This document shows positions 18,673-28,059 of a DNA stretch of 64,000 bases, in pieces. The stretch is from NCBI RefSeq assembly GCF_900116605.1, contig NZ_FPBC01000019.1, positions 1 through 64,000 on the forward strand. The letters are read 5' to 3'. The translations under genes and the position numbers were made by a program. The first letter of the stretch is position 1. Each line of letters opens with the position of its first letter. This DNA comes from Pseudomonas marincola (GTDB taxonomy: Bacteria; Pseudomonadota; Gammaproteobacteria; Pseudomonadales; Pseudomonadaceae). The notes below the pieces were generated by a model. It had not been told where the DNA came from and searched no databases. It worked only from the letters and a program-made list of their open reading frames with translations.

Positions 18673-19090
18673 CTTTGACAGGCTCCAATAGAATTCGACT
18701 GTCCTCAATGCCGTGCTGCTGGAGCATGGCCATCAGGTCGAGAAATGTAGTCAGTGGCGCTCGGCGATCGAGGGCGATATCCAACCCTGCTGCTTTGACT
18801 TCGCCGAGATTGCTCAACAGCTGGCTGCGTAGCGCCGCAAAACTGTCGTAGTCGGTCGTGTTAAACCGCCAATTGCCCTGTTCATCGAGCTGGATGCGCA
18901 TCCGCTCACCGCCCGCAACAGCCGGCTCAAGCGTCTCCTGGCTTTGCGCCATTTGCATGGGCAACTCAAGCAGCGGCGTTTGCGCGGTGAGCAGGAAAAA
19001 CACCAAGACAATAAAGATGACATCAAGCAGCGGCGTCAGATCAGGCAGCAAGCTGATGCCGCTGGGTGATGACTGCGCCAGGCGAATCAT
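18662..19090 (-). CDS. exbD: ExbD-family proton-channel subunit of a heme-dedicated TonB system
   Basis: 142 residues from the ATG that forms an ATGA overlap with exbB; a start 4 codons upstream is possible. One membrane helix (about 18-40) carries the essential membrane Asp (Asp23, in DLTPLLDVIF), followed by a periplasmic domain. With ExbB it converts the proton gradient into TonB motion. Chromosomal linkage to phuT and tonB points to a private energiser for heme uptake. Confidence 0.9.
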   Translation of the reverse strand: MIRLAQSSPSGISLLPDLTPLLDVIFIVLVFFLLTAQTPLLELPMQMAQSQETLEPAVAGGERMRIQLDEQGNWRFNTTDYDSFAALRSQLLSNLGEVKAAGLDIALDRRAPLTTFLDLMAMLQQHGIEDSRILLEPVKDAP

Positions 19091-19728
19091 GGCAACGCCC
19101 ACTGCACACGGGATGCACTTGGCGTGAGGTCCAGATTCAGGCCATCAATTGCCAGATGACAACGATTGAGCAGGTTTTGCACAGCCTCCAGATATCGCTC
19201 CGCCCATAGCGCGAAGCCTTGGCCAGCAGCCATTGACGGGATCGCAATCAACAGGCCCCACACCGTGGTGTACAAGGCTTGCCATAAACCATCGGCGAGT
19301 AAAGCGGGGGTCACGGGACGATCTTGTCCGGCAATATTGGCGAACATTTCGAGCATGCCCAGCACGGTCCCCAACAGCCCGAGCATCGGCGCGAGCACTG
19401 CAATCAGTTGCAGCAGGCGTAACTGGCGATTAAGCCTGCGACGCTCCTCCAGCAGCCAGCAACCAAGCACCTCTTCACGCTGCTGGCTGGGTGCAGCGCT
19501 GTGTTCCAGCAGCAAGGCCAGGCCATATCGCCAGCCGCGCACGGCGCCGTGGCACGCCTGTTTATCGCAGTCGCGGCACGCACTTACGGCGGCCTTGCCG
19601 GCAGAGACACTCAAGGGCGGCAAGCGCAGGAACACGCTCAACCGCTCAAGGATCAACATCAAGGCGATGACGGAGCACAGCGCCAAAGGCCACGCCAGCG
19701 GCCCCATGTTCTGCAGCAGGGCAAGCAT
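19087..19728 (-). CDS. exbB: ExbB-family subunit of a heme-dedicated TonB system
   Basis: 213 residues from MLALLQNMGPLAW, with GGAGG six bases upstream. Three membrane helices: near the N-terminus, about 108-130 (VLAPMLGLLGTVLGMLEMF) and about 150-175 (LYTTVWGLLIAIPSMAAG), the MotA/TolQ/ExbB pattern. A Cys-containing cytoplasmic loop lies between helices 1 and 2. The start lies 1 bp after the phuS stop. It works with ExbD and the TonB encoded in the same operon. Confidence 0.9.
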   Translation of the reverse strand: MLALLQNMGPLAWPLALCSVIALMLILERLSVFLRLPPLSVSAGKAAVSACRDCDKQACHGAVRGWRYGLALLLEHSAAPSQQREEVLGCWLLEERRRLNRQLRLLQLIAVLAPMLGLLGTVLGMLEMFANIAGQDRPVTPALLADGLWQALYTTVWGLLIAIPSMAAGQGFALWAERYLEAVQNLLNRCHLAIDGLNLDLTPSASRVQWALP

Positions 19729-19729
19729 G

Positions 19730-20800
19730 TCAGGCCTCCAGGCGCGGGCAGCGCTCGGCGATATCACGCCAGGCAGTTAACTCAGGGACGCCGGGCTTAC
19801 GCGCACCAAACAACTGCACGATGATCTCGCCGTTTTCGTCGTACGCTTCCCAGCTGGTGATCACACCATCGCTGCTCGGCTTACGCACACGCCATAGTTC
19901 ATGCACCGACAGAGTTTTCAGGTGCAGGTTGAAATCGGCATCAAGCACGTTGAACCACGTGTCCATCCAGCGCAGGTTGTTCACCGGCCCGCTATGAATT
20001 TGAATGCAGTGCCGGTTGCCGACAAACACCATGATCGGCACCGCCTCGCTTGCCGCCTGCTCAAACAATTCCGGCAGTGCGCTGGTCGCCAACGGCTCTG
20101 CCCATTGGTGTCCGGCCAGGCGCAGGGCTTGGGTACGTGCAACGCCGTAGTTTTTCAGCAGCGCGAAGAAATGGTGAGTGTCTTGCAGGCTGGCCCAGCC
20201 ATCGCGCAGTGCAGCGACATCAATCTGCTCATCTGCAACTGGCTCTGGAGCGGCCGGTAACGCCTGCAATTGCAGATCGGCAGACTGCTCTTCACAGCGG
20301 AACTGCGCCACCAGCGGTGCCCACGCGTCAACGTTGCTGGTGGGCGTCAGGAACACTTTATGCACCGCCATGCCCTGGCGATCAAACACCTGAATGCTGC
20401 GCTGCACGCCCTTATCGGTTTGCTCTTCGATGGCAAAAACGCTGCCCCAGCCGCCGAGGAACAAACGCAGGTCGATATCGGCAGACACCACCAAGCCCAT
20501 CTGCCCACTGGCCATCACCGTTACATCACGATAAAAGCCCTTACGTTCATGTACGCAATGCTCGTTGCGAGCCAGGGCCATGATAAAGCCCAGCCCACCC
20601 AATGCCGGGAGCAAGGTTTTCCACTCGGGGCGCAGGCGGATGGCGTCGACGCCCAGACGACTGGCGACCAACTCACCCTCACTCACCTGCAAATGAGCCG
20701 CTGCATCGCGGGCGCGCAGACGCGGTTGCGCTTGGCGCAAGGCCTGCCAGGCCTGATACAAATTCGCTGTAGTCACGTCGGTGTTGGTTAACGTTTGCAT
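19730..20800 (-). CDS. phuS: Cytoplasmic heme-trafficking protein
   Basis: 356 residues from MQTLTNTD, with AGGAG five bases before the ATG. An upstream in-frame start is rejected for lack of a site. Duplicated HemS/HmuS fold. The adjacent pair His209-His210 falls at the position of the P. aeruginosa PhuS heme ligand His209. PhuS accepts imported heme and delivers it to heme oxygenase; P. aeruginosa PhuS also binds the prrF locus, which makes the nearby prrF notable. It lies between tonB and exbB. Synonym hemS/hmuS. Confidence 0.93.
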   Translation of the reverse strand: MQTLTNTDVTTANLYQAWQALRQAQPRLRARDAAAHLQVSEGELVASRLGVDAIRLRPEWKTLLPALGGLGFIMALARNEHCVHERKGFYRDVTVMASGQMGLVVSADIDLRLFLGGWGSVFAIEEQTDKGVQRSIQVFDRQGMAVHKVFLTPTSNVDAWAPLVAQFRCEEQSADLQLQALPAAPEPVADEQIDVAALRDGWASLQDTHHFFALLKNYGVARTQALRLAGHQWAEPLATSALPELFEQAASEAVPIMVFVGNRHCIQIHSGPVNNLRWMDTWFNVLDADFNLHLKTLSVHELWRVRKPSSDGVITSWEAYDENGEIIVQLFGARKPGVPELTAWRDIAERCPRLEA

Positions 20801-20820
20801 AAGCACTCCTGTCTTGTTGT

Positions 20821-21594
20821 TCAACGTCGCGCCGCAAGTGCAAACGCGATGGGAATTTGCACCCGGCTGGGCACGGGCTGACCTGCAACTGTCTCGGGTT
20901 TGAAGCGCCAGCCAGAAACCGCCTTCACTGCCGCTTGATCAAGGCTGCTGACCCCCGATGAGCGCAGCACCTGCACATCGCGCTGTGCACCATTGCGATC
21001 AAGGCGCACCTCAACCAATACAGTGCCCTCCTGATTCCTGCGCCGCGCTGTGGCGGGATAGCTCGGCGGTTTCGGCGGCTGCAGAAAGCTCGGCTGATGG
21101 CTCACCACCTCTACCGGCTCGGGGCTTTGGGTCACGGGCGCCGCAACGGGTTTGGCTGTTGCCGGTGCTTTTGCTTTACCGGCGGCTTGTTCCGGCGCAG
21201 AGGGCTGGGCCGAACTGGCGGACGCAACTTGCGGCGCAGGTTCAGGCGCTACAACTGGCTTGGGTTTGGGTTCGGCGACAGCAGGCTTGGGGGCGGCGAC
21301 TACTGGCTTGGCCACGGGCACCGGCGCAACCGGGGTTTTGACTGCTGGCGTGCTAACAGGCTCGCCAACAGGCTTGGCGGTGGCAACTGCCGGTGGCGGC
21401 TCTGGCGCGGGAGCGGACGGCGGCGCAACGGGTTCCTGTTTGGCGGCGGCCTGCAACTGAATCGCGGCGATCCGCAGCACTTGCGGCGCATCCCCCTGCT
21501 GGCCGGCGAGCGGTTGCACCGGCTCACGCAAAAGCCAACTGGCAGCCACATGGGCTGCCAGTGAAAGCAGGAGAAACAACGGCCAACGCAGCAT
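20821..21594 (-). CDS. tonB: TonB-family energy transducer
   Basis: 257 residues. One N-terminal signal-anchor helix (about 3-20) is followed by a long Pro/Ala/Lys-rich periplasmic spacer with repeated EP and KP dipeptides (about 55-165) and a C-terminal TonB domain (about 170-257; PPSYPATARRRNQEGTVLVEV, ending SGWRFKPETVAGQPVPSRVQIPI). First gene of the minus-strand heme operon, divergent from phuR with a Fur box between. Presumably energises PhuR. Confidence 0.93.
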   Translation of the reverse strand: MLRWPLFLLLSLAAHVAASWLLREPVQPLAGQQGDAPQVLRIAAIQLQAAAKQEPVAPPSAPAPEPPPAVATAKPVGEPVSTPAVKTPVAPVPVAKPVVAAPKPAVAEPKPKPVVAPEPAPQVASASSAQPSAPEQAAGKAKAPATAKPVAAPVTQSPEPVEVVSHQPSFLQPPKPPSYPATARRRNQEGTVLVEVRLDRNGAQRDVQVLRSSGVSSLDQAAVKAVSGWRFKPETVAGQPVPSRVQIPIAFALAARR

Positions 21595-21620
21595 GACAAC
21601 GCCATAATTATTAAATTCAA

Positions 21621-21642
21621 ATCCATTTGATAATCATTTGCA
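21621..21642. promoter_or_regulatory. Fur box in the tonB-phuR divergent promoter
   Basis: ATCCATTTGATAATCATTTG (21621-21640) matches the Fur consensus core GATAATCATT with A/T flanks. A second A/T-rich stretch (AATAATTATTAAATTC, about 21605) lies toward tonB. One iron-controlled region can drive both phuR and the tonB-phuS-exbBD-phuTUVW operon. Confidence 0.75.
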
Positions 21643-21723
21643 TATGCATGTCAATCCCATTAGCATTTTGCGCCTGCCATCCAAGGTGAATACAAAATCA
21701 CCCGTGCTAATCAGGAGCTACCT

Positions 21724-23937
21724 ATGCAACGTCCACCCTTTGCCCTGCGTCCCTGGCTGCCACTTTTGCTGCTCGGCGCCTCAGCGACTCACGCTGCGGA
21801 ACCTGCAGTGACTCAGTTCGACACGGTGTCGGTCACGGCCACCCGCAGCGAGCGCACACTGGATAAGGTCCCGAGTACCGTTTCGGTGCAGGACGAACGC
21901 CAGATCGACCAGCAAAACATCAACAACATCAGTGACCTGGTGCGTTATGAGCCGGGTGTTACGGTGAGCGGAACAGGCAGCCGGTTTGGTCTTAGCGGTT
22001 TCAATATCCGCGGCATCGGCGACAACCGCATCCTCACCCAGGTAGACGGCGTGCCCACTGCGGACGCATTCACCTTTGGCCCGTTCCTCAATGCGCGCCG
22101 TGATTACGTCGACCTCGACACGGTCAAGCAGGTTGAGATCATTCGCGGCCCGGCATCCTCGCTGTATGGCAGCGATGCAATCGGCGGCGCAGTGAGCTTC
22201 CTGACCAAAGATGCGGGGGATTATCTGGAAGACGGCGACGACACGTATCTGCGCTTCAAGACCGGTTACGACGGCAGCGATGACAGCTGGCAGCGCAGCG
22301 CCACATTTGCCGGGCGCCAGGGCCAGTTCGACGGCTTGCTGCATCTGGGTCGCCGCGATGGCCAGGCAACCGATACTTACGGCGGCGCCAGCGGCATCGG
22401 CAGTGGCCGGGGTGAAGCCAACCCGCAGGATTTCAACAACGAAAACTTCCTCGGCAAACTCGGCTGGAGTTACAACGAGACCGACCGTCTGCAGTTCACC
22501 TATGAGCGTTTCAACGCCGAGGCCGACACCAAAATCCTCAGCGACTACGCCACCACCGGCACAACCCGGACCTCGGACGCGGTGGACAGCACCGACCGCG
22601 AACGCTTCAGCTTGCAGCACCAGTTCGATTTATCGAGCGCGATCACCGATGGCGTTGAATGGCAGTTGAGTTATCAGGACAGCCTGATTCGTCAGCAAAC
22701 ATTCCAGGACCGCTTCAGTGCCGGAACCTTCCGTGAGCGCACCCGCGACTCCAAGTACCGCGAAGAACTGTGGACACTCAACAACAAATTCGACAAGGCC
22801 TTCGCCACCGGTGATGCACAGCATCAGGTGATCTACGGCTTCGACATCAAGCACCTTGAAAGCAGCGACCTGCGCCGTGGCTCAGAGGTGTACACAGCCA
22901 CGGGCCTGCCAACCCCGCCGTCGTTTGGCGGTGAAAACTTCCCGCTGAGCGACTTCCCGGACCCAACCGCCAACGAGTACGCACTGTTTGCTCAAGACAG
23001 CATAGAAATTGGCCGCTGGACCCTGTTGCCGGGCTTGCGCTACGACTACTACGAAATGAAACCGGACGTGACCCAGGAATACCTCAACAGTGTTCCGGTG
23101 AACACCAACCCAGACAATTACGATGACCACGCGCTGTCACCCAAGCTTGCCGTCAGTTATCAGATCGACGACGCCTACAGCGTTTACGGCCAGTATGCGG
23201 CAGGCTTCCGCGCGCCGAATCCGGTCGATGTATTCGGCGAGTTTGTAAACTCAGCCTTTGGCTATCAAACCATTGCCAACCCGGACCTCGAAGCCGAAAC
23301 CAGCAACAGCTACGAGCTGGGCTTGCGCGGCAAGTTTGACCAAGGCAGCTTCGGCCTCGCCCTGTTCTACAACGAGTACGATGACTTCATCGAGCAGGTC
23401 TCTCTGAGCAGCGACCCGACCGGCAACGGCATTCCGCTGACATTCCAGTACCAGAACCTCAACAAAGTGACGATCCGTGGCGCAGAGGCCAAGGGGGACT
23501 TGTTCCTGGGCAGCTATGGCATGCCTGAAGGCACCCGCCTGCGCGGCGCTATCGCCTATGCGCGCGGTCGTGATGAAGACACCGGCCAGCCGATCAACAG
23601 CGTCGATCCACTTAAAAGCGTTATCGGCCTGGGTTACGACGCGCCGAACGGCGAATTCGGTGGCGAGCTGGCGTGGACGCTGGTGGCCGCCAAAGAGCGC
23701 GTCGACAAATCGGCAATCCCTAACCAGTTCGAGCCCGCCGGTTACGGCACACTCGACCTCAACGGTTACTGGCAGGTCAGCGAGCAGTTCTCGGTTAACG
23801 CCGGCCTCTACAACCTCACCGACAAGCAGTATTGGCAGTGGGGCGATGTGCGCAGCCTGACCGCCGACAGCCCGTCACTGGACCGTTATTCACAGCCTGG
23901 CCGTTATGCAGCTGTGAACATGATCTGGGAGATGTAA
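21724..23937 (+). CDS. phuR: TonB-dependent outer-membrane heme receptor (PhuR/HmuR type)
   Basis: 737 residues; RBS AGGAG. A signal peptide (1-25) precedes the TonB box region FDTVSVTATR (32-41), the plug domain (about 45-165; VEIIRGPASSLYGSDAIGG) and a 22-strand barrel. The FRAP motif is at 495-498 and NPDL at 519-522. Unlike many heme receptors there is no His between those motifs, nor in the mature plug, but Tyr514 lies in the loop. P. aeruginosa PhuR uses a Tyr/His pair, so Tyr514 is a candidate ligand. Heme specificity is inferred mainly from the operon. Confidence 0.9.
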   Translation: MQRPPFALRPWLPLLLLGASATHAAEPAVTQFDTVSVTATRSERTLDKVPSTVSVQDERQIDQQNINNISDLVRYEPGVTVSGTGSRFGLSGFNIRGIGDNRILTQVDGVPTADAFTFGPFLNARRDYVDLDTVKQVEIIRGPASSLYGSDAIGGAVSFLTKDAGDYLEDGDDTYLRFKTGYDGSDDSWQRSATFAGRQGQFDGLLHLGRRDGQATDTYGGASGIGSGRGEANPQDFNNENFLGKLGWSYNETDRLQFTYERFNAEADTKILSDYATTGTTRTSDAVDSTDRERFSLQHQFDLSSAITDGVEWQLSYQDSLIRQQTFQDRFSAGTFRERTRDSKYREELWTLNNKFDKAFATGDAQHQVIYGFDIKHLESSDLRRGSEVYTATGLPTPPSFGGENFPLSDFPDPTANEYALFAQDSIEIGRWTLLPGLRYDYYEMKPDVTQEYLNSVPVNTNPDNYDDHALSPKLAVSYQIDDAYSVYGQYAAGFRAPNPVDVFGEFVNSAFGYQTIANPDLEAETSNSYELGLRGKFDQGSFGLALFYNEYDDFIEQVSLSSDPTGNGIPLTFQYQNLNKVTIRGAEAKGDLFLGSYGMPEGTRLRGAIAYARGRDEDTGQPINSVDPLKSVIGLGYDAPNGEFGGELAWTLVAAKERVDKSAIPNQFEPAGYGTLDLNGYWQVSEQFSVNAGLYNLTDKQYWQWGDVRSLTADSPSLDRYSQPGRYAAVNMIWEM

Positions 23938-23943
23938 GCCTTT

Positions 23944-23977
23944 GCAGCGGCTGAGCAACTTTCTGCGCAGCCGCTGC
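23944..23977 (+). terminator. Hairpin after phuR
   Basis: A 10-bp perfect stem GCAGCGGCTG / CAGCCGCTGC with a 14-nt loop starts 7 bp after the stop. It lacks a T-run. Confidence 0.5.
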
Positions 23978-24064
23978 GCAACAGATTCAATTCGCACACG
24001 GATGTGCCCCTTTCGCATCTGTCCGCTGTTGGCGATAATCGCCGCCTTAAGCGGAGAGTGACTC

Positions 24065-24382
24065 ATGCAGTTTTTATGCGCCCCGACCTACTTGCCTGAA
24101 GGCCAGAGTCGGGGCTTTACGTTGGACGATGAACGGGTTTTTGCCGTGCGCAAAGACGGCCAGGTGTTCGTCTACCGCAACTATTGTCCGCATCGCAGCG
24201 TGCCGTTGGACTGGCAACCTGACCAGTTTCTCGATTCCAGCGCCAGCCTGATCCAGTGTGCCACCCACGGCGCACTGTTCCTGATTGATAGCGGTGAATG
24301 CGTCGCGGGCCCCTGCGCGGGACAATCCTTGTACAAGCTCGAATCCCGCGAAGACGCGGATGGCATCTGGGTCAATCTATAA
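24065..24382 (+). CDS. Small Rieske [2Fe-2S] protein
   Basis: 105 residues forming a single Rieske domain. The cluster ligands are Cys41-x-His43 (CPHR) and Cys65-x-x-His68 (CATHG), spaced as in ferredoxin-type Rieske proteins such as nitrite-reductase small subunits and dioxygenase ferredoxins. Two further cysteines (79, 84) are outside the ligand set. The partner enzyme is unknown, and no oxygenase lies nearby. Single gene between phuR and the convergent sfsA. Confidence 0.88.
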   Translation: MQFLCAPTYLPEGQSRGFTLDDERVFAVRKDGQVFVYRNYCPHRSVPLDWQPDQFLDSSASLIQCATHGALFLIDSGECVAGPCAGQSLYKLESREDADGIWVNL

Positions 24383-24416
24383 ACCGAACGCCACCCAGCG
24401 TTGATCCCGATCAGTG

Positions 24417-25124
24417 CTAGAGCTGCACATCCAGCCGATGAGTGACGCGAACCCCCTGCGGGCTGATTTCCACACCATACGCCAGCACTTCCACGCCAGC
24501 CGCCATTGCCTCTTTGAGGGCACTGGCGTAGCCCGGATCAATCTCCTCGGCGGGGCGCACAGCAGTTATCCCCGAGAGATTCACACAGTACAACTGAACC
24601 GCCCGCACGCCCTGACGAGCCAGAGTGGCGAGTTCACGCAGGTGCTTGGCGCCGCGCTCGGTGCGCGCATCCGGAAACGCCGCCACATCGGTGTCGGCAA
24701 AGCCCAGCGTCACGCTTTTAACTTCGACATACGCCGCCCCGCCCGGATACTCCAGACGAAAGTCGATCCGGCTGCGCTCCTCACCGTAAGGCACTTCACG
24801 CTTGAGCGCAGTGAACCCGGCCAGTTCGCCGATAACGCCGGCATTCAGCGCTTCTTCGACCAACGCATTGGCCCGCGCCGTATTAATGCAGGCCAGTCGC
24901 CCGTGCGGGGTTTCGCCGATCTCCCAACTGCCAGGCAATTTGCGCTTGGGGTCGTTGGAGCGACTGAACCACACGCGCCCACCCTCGCTCATGCAGTTGA
25001 GCATCGAGCCGGTGTTGGCGCAGTGAATGGTCATCAGCTCGCCGCTATCCGTCTCAATATCAGCGAGAAACCGCTTGTAGCGCTTGATCAGGCGCGCTGA
25101 TTCCAGTGGTGGCTCAAAGTGCAT
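24417..25124 (-). CDS. sfsA: SfsA family protein (sugar fermentation stimulation protein)
   Basis: 235 residues from [12 protein letters not shown]; the E. coli protein is 234. Contains [34 protein letters not shown] and the nuclease-like VEVKSVTL core. SfsA was named for effects on maltose metabolism in E. coli and has an OB-like N-terminus and a nuclease-like C-terminus; its biochemical role is not settled. The start overlaps the end of the aminotransferase gene by 11 bp, so they are probably co-transcribed. Confidence 0.92.
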   Translation of the reverse strand: MHFEPPLESARLIKRYKRFLADIETDSGELMTIHCANTGSMLNCMSEGGRVWFSRSNDPKRKLPGSWEIGETPHGRLACINTARANALVEEALNAGVIGELAGFTALKREVPYGEERSRIDFRLEYPGGAAYVEVKSVTLGFADTDVAAFPDARTERGAKHLRELATLARQGVRAVQLYCVNLSGITAVRPAEEIDPGYASALKEAMAAGVEVLAYGVEISPQGVRVTHRLDVQL

Positions 25125-26295
25125 GCGGGTTCCAGGTCTTAAGGCCGCGTGCGATACGCTCGACGGCTTGTTGCAGGCGTTCAAGGCTCTGTGTGTAGGC
25201 GAAGCGCACGTGTTGATGCGCTTGAAAACGGCCGAAGTCATTACCTGGCGTGAAGGCCACGTACTCGGTTTCAATGAAGTGTTTGCAGAATGCAAATGCG
25301 TCCCCGCCGAAAGCCGAGATGTCTGCATATAAATAGAATGCGCCTTCGGGCTCAACGGCGATCTTGAAGCCCAGCTCACGCAAGGCCGGCAGCAAGAAGT
25401 CGCGGCGACGGGCAAATTCTTCGCGGCGTTGCTCAAGGATTTCAAGGGTTTGCGGCTCAAAGCAGGCCAGCGCCGCTTGCTGGGCCATGCTCGGCGCACT
25501 GATATAAAGATTCTGCGCCAGCTTCTCCAACTCTGGTACAGCCGCCGGCGGCGCCACCAGCCAACCCAAGCGCCAGCCGGTCATGCCGAAGTATTTAGAA
25601 AAACTGTTCAGCACAAAGGCTTCATCGTCGACTTCAAGCACGCTGTGCGCATCTACGCCGTAGGTCAGCCCGTGATAAATCTCATCAACCACCAGGTGGC
25701 CGCCACGGCGCTTGAGCGCCTGAGACAAGCCCGCCAATTCATCGGCGCTGAGCAAGGTGCCTGTCGGGTTGGCCGGAGACGCCACCAATGCACCGACACT
25801 GTCTTTGTCCCAATAACGCTCAACCAGCTCGGGCGTGAGCTGATAGCGCACATCCGGGCCAACTGGCACCAATTGCGCAGCACCCTCGATCAGCCGTAAG
25901 AAATGCCGGTTACACGGGTAGCCCGGATCTGCCAGCAACCAGTGCTTGCCCGGGTCCACCAGCAAACTGGTGGCCAGGAGCAACGCGCCTGAGCCGCCCG
26001 GGGTAATGAGGATTCGCTCAGGATCGATATTCAGCTGGTAACGCTGGGCATAGAACCGCGAAATAGCTTCGCGCAGCGCCGGAATCCCGCGCGCGGAGGT
26101 GTAGCGGGTATGGCCCTCTGCCAGCGCCGCCTGCCCAGCCGCTATAATAGGAGATGCGGTTGTGAAGTCCGGTTCGCCGATTTCAAGATGAATTACATCA
26201 TGGCCATCAATTTGCAGTTGATTGGCACGCGCCAGCAACGCCATAACATGAAAAGGTTCTATTGCGCGGCTGCGGGCACTGTAGGGCTGGGCCAT
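25114..26295 (-). CDS. Class I/II pyridoxal-phosphate aminotransferase
   Basis: 393 residues, fold type I. Substrate-arm and cofactor motifs are in order: LEIGEPDF (37-44), SPANPTGT (173-180), [11 protein letters not shown] (203-213), and [16 protein letters not shown] with the PLP-binding Lys at 234. Closest in style to AspC/YfdZ-like aminotransferases; the substrate cannot be read from sequence. In P. aeruginosa the equivalent gene (PA4722) also precedes sfsA and neighbours dksA. Divergent from dksA. Confidence 0.9.
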   Translation of the reverse strand: MAQPYSARSRAIEPFHVMALLARANQLQIDGHDVIHLEIGEPDFTTASPIIAAGQAALAEGHTRYTSARGIPALREAISRFYAQRYQLNIDPERILITPGGSGALLLATSLLVDPGKHWLLADPGYPCNRHFLRLIEGAAQLVPVGPDVRYQLTPELVERYWDKDSVGALVASPANPTGTLLSADELAGLSQALKRRGGHLVVDEIYHGLTYGVDAHSVLEVDDEAFVLNSFSKYFGMTGWRLGWLVAPPAAVPELEKLAQNLYISAPSMAQQAALACFEPQTLEILEQRREEFARRRDFLLPALRELGFKIAVEPEGAFYLYADISAFGGDAFAFCKHFIETEYVAFTPGNDFGRFQAHQHVRFAYTQSLERLQQAVERIARGLKTWNPHAL

Positions 26296-26491
26296 GGAAC
26301 TCGCCTTGATCTGAATTTAGGGGCGAATTCTACCCAACTGTTCGAAGAAACGGCACAACCTCGACAACTGGGAGTAGCGCACCACGGGTTGTTCTGGTAA
26401 GTTCGCCCGCTTGCAGCCGCAGGGCCGACCTCAAAATCGGCAATGGAAATCACCTGCGCAGTGGATTAGTAAGAGTGAGAGGCGGACATCG

Positions 26492-26935
26492 ATGCCCACC
26501 AAAGCAAAAGAAAAGAGCGGTCAACTGATTCGTGGCTTTGAACCCTACAAAGAAAGTAAGGGCGAGGAGTACATGGGTGAGCCGATGCGTGCGCATTTCA
26601 CCAGCATCCTTAACAAATGGAAGCTGGAGTTGATGCAGGAAGTTGACCGGACTGTGCATCACATGCAGGACGAAGCAGCCAATTTCCCTGATCCGGCCGA
26701 CCGCGCAAGCCAGGAAGAAGAATTCAGCCTGGAACTGCGTGCCCGCGACCGCGAGCGCAAGCTGATCAAGAAGATTGACGAAACCCTGCAGTTGATCGAA
26801 GACGAAGACTACGGCTGGTGCGACTCGTGCGGCGTAGAAATCGGCATTCGTCGACTGGAAGCGCGTCCTACTGCCACGCTTTGCATTGACTGCAAGACTC
26901 TGGCAGAAATCAAAGAAAAACAGATCGGTTCCTGA
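26492..26935 (+). CDS. dksA: RNA polymerase-binding transcription factor DksA
   Basis: 147 residues from MPTKAKEKSG. The frame is open 27 codons upstream but without homology. A long coiled coil (about 35-105) is tipped by DPADRA with Asp67 and Asp70, which act in the polymerase secondary channel. The zinc finger uses Cys110, Cys113, Cys131 and Cys134 (canonical zinc-binding form). Works with ppGpp, repressing rrn and activating amino-acid genes. Near-identical to the P. aeruginosa protein as I recall it. Followed by its own terminator. Confidence 0.97.
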   Translation: MPTKAKEKSGQLIRGFEPYKESKGEEYMGEPMRAHFTSILNKWKLELMQEVDRTVHHMQDEAANFPDPADRASQEEEFSLELRARDRERKLIKKIDETLQLIEDEDYGWCDSCGVEIGIRRLEARPTATLCIDCKTLAEIKEKQIGS

Positions 26936-26942
26936 TCTGCCG

Positions 26943-26973
26943 AAACGGGGTGCCAAGGCACCCCGTTTTATTT
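26943..26973 (+). terminator. dksA terminator
   Basis: Perfect 12-bp stem AAACGGGGTGCC / GGCACCCCGTTT with a 2-nt loop and TTATTT following, starting 8 bp after the dksA stop. Confidence 0.9.
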
Positions 26974-26993
26974 CTGCCTGAGCGGTATTGCAC

Positions 26994-27881
26994 GTGAATA
27001 CTGGCGCTTACGTGGGCCGCTTCGCCCCGACCCCAAGTGGCAACTTGCACTTTGGCTCGCTGGTCGCAGCGCTGGCCTCGTATCTCGACGCCCGCTCGGT
27101 AGGCGGCCGCTGGCTGCTGCGCATGGAAGACATAGACCCTCCGCGTGAAGTGCCTGGCGCCCAGGATGCAATCCTGCACACCCTCGAAAGCTACGGTTTT
27201 GAATGGGACGGCCAACTGGTTCGCCAGAGTGACCGGCACGCGTATTACGCCGCCTGCGTAGAGCAACTGTTCAGCCAGGGCCTGGCCTACGCCTGCACGT
27301 GCTCACGCAAGCAGCTTGAAGGCTATAACGGCATCTATCCCGGCTTTTGCCGCAATGCCGGCCACACGCGCATTGATGCGGCCATTCGTTTGCGTGTACC
27401 GCAACTGACATACGCATTTACCGACCGGGTCCAAGGCGCGTTCAGCCAGCATCTGGGCAATGAGGTTGGCGATTTCGTCATTCAGCGCCGCGACGCGCTA
27501 TACGCCTATCAATTGGCCGTGGTGCTGGATGATGCCTGGCAAGGCATAACAGACATCGTACGCGGCGCCGACCTGCTCGACTCGACCCCTCGCCAATTGT
27601 ATTTGCAGGAGCTGCTCGGTTTCAGCCAGCCGCGCTACCTGCATGTGCCGCTTATCGTCCAACCCGACGGCAACAAACTCGGCAAGTCCTATCGCTCACC
27701 TCCCTTGCAGACTGACCAAGCCAGCGCGTTTTTGGCCAAAGCCTTGCGCACGCTTGGCCAGGAGATGCCGCCCGAGTTGAATAATGCACCGCCCAAAGAA
27801 TTGCTGAGCTGGGCGACGGCGCACTGGGATGCAGACAAAATCCCGCGCACCGCCACGCTGGACGAGGCATCACTGGTTTAA
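26994..27881 (+). CDS. gluQ: Glutamyl-Q tRNA(Asp) synthetase
   Basis: 295 residues from a GTG; a TTG two codons upstream is also possible and neither has a strong RBS. A truncated class I glutamyl-tRNA synthetase: HIGH-like PSGNLHFGS at about 14-22, KMSKS-like KLGKS near 225, a CTCS...YPGFC zinc region, and no anticodon-binding domain. It charges glutamate onto queuosine-34 of tRNA-Asp. The dksA-gluQ pair is the classic arrangement. Confidence 0.95.
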   Translation: MNTGAYVGRFAPTPSGNLHFGSLVAALASYLDARSVGGRWLLRMEDIDPPREVPGAQDAILHTLESYGFEWDGQLVRQSDRHAYYAACVEQLFSQGLAYACTCSRKQLEGYNGIYPGFCRNAGHTRIDAAIRLRVPQLTYAFTDRVQGAFSQHLGNEVGDFVIQRRDALYAYQLAVVLDDAWQGITDIVRGADLLDSTPRQLYLQELLGFSQPRYLHVPLIVQPDGNKLGKSYRSPPLQTDQASAFLAKALRTLGQEMPPELNNAPPKELLSWATAHWDADKIPRTATLDEASLV

Positions 27882-28059
27882 TCAGTGCAGTGCGCCCCGC
27901 AAAATAACGGCGGCTGGCGCCATACCGCAGTCTGAAAGCACACCATGAAATGACTGACCGGCCCGTTTTTTCAGGCGCAGGTTGTCTTGTGAATTAGGGT
28001 GCGCGCAGATTTGCCTATATCCTTGGCGTTTAGACTCAACACTTACAGGATCAGATGCG

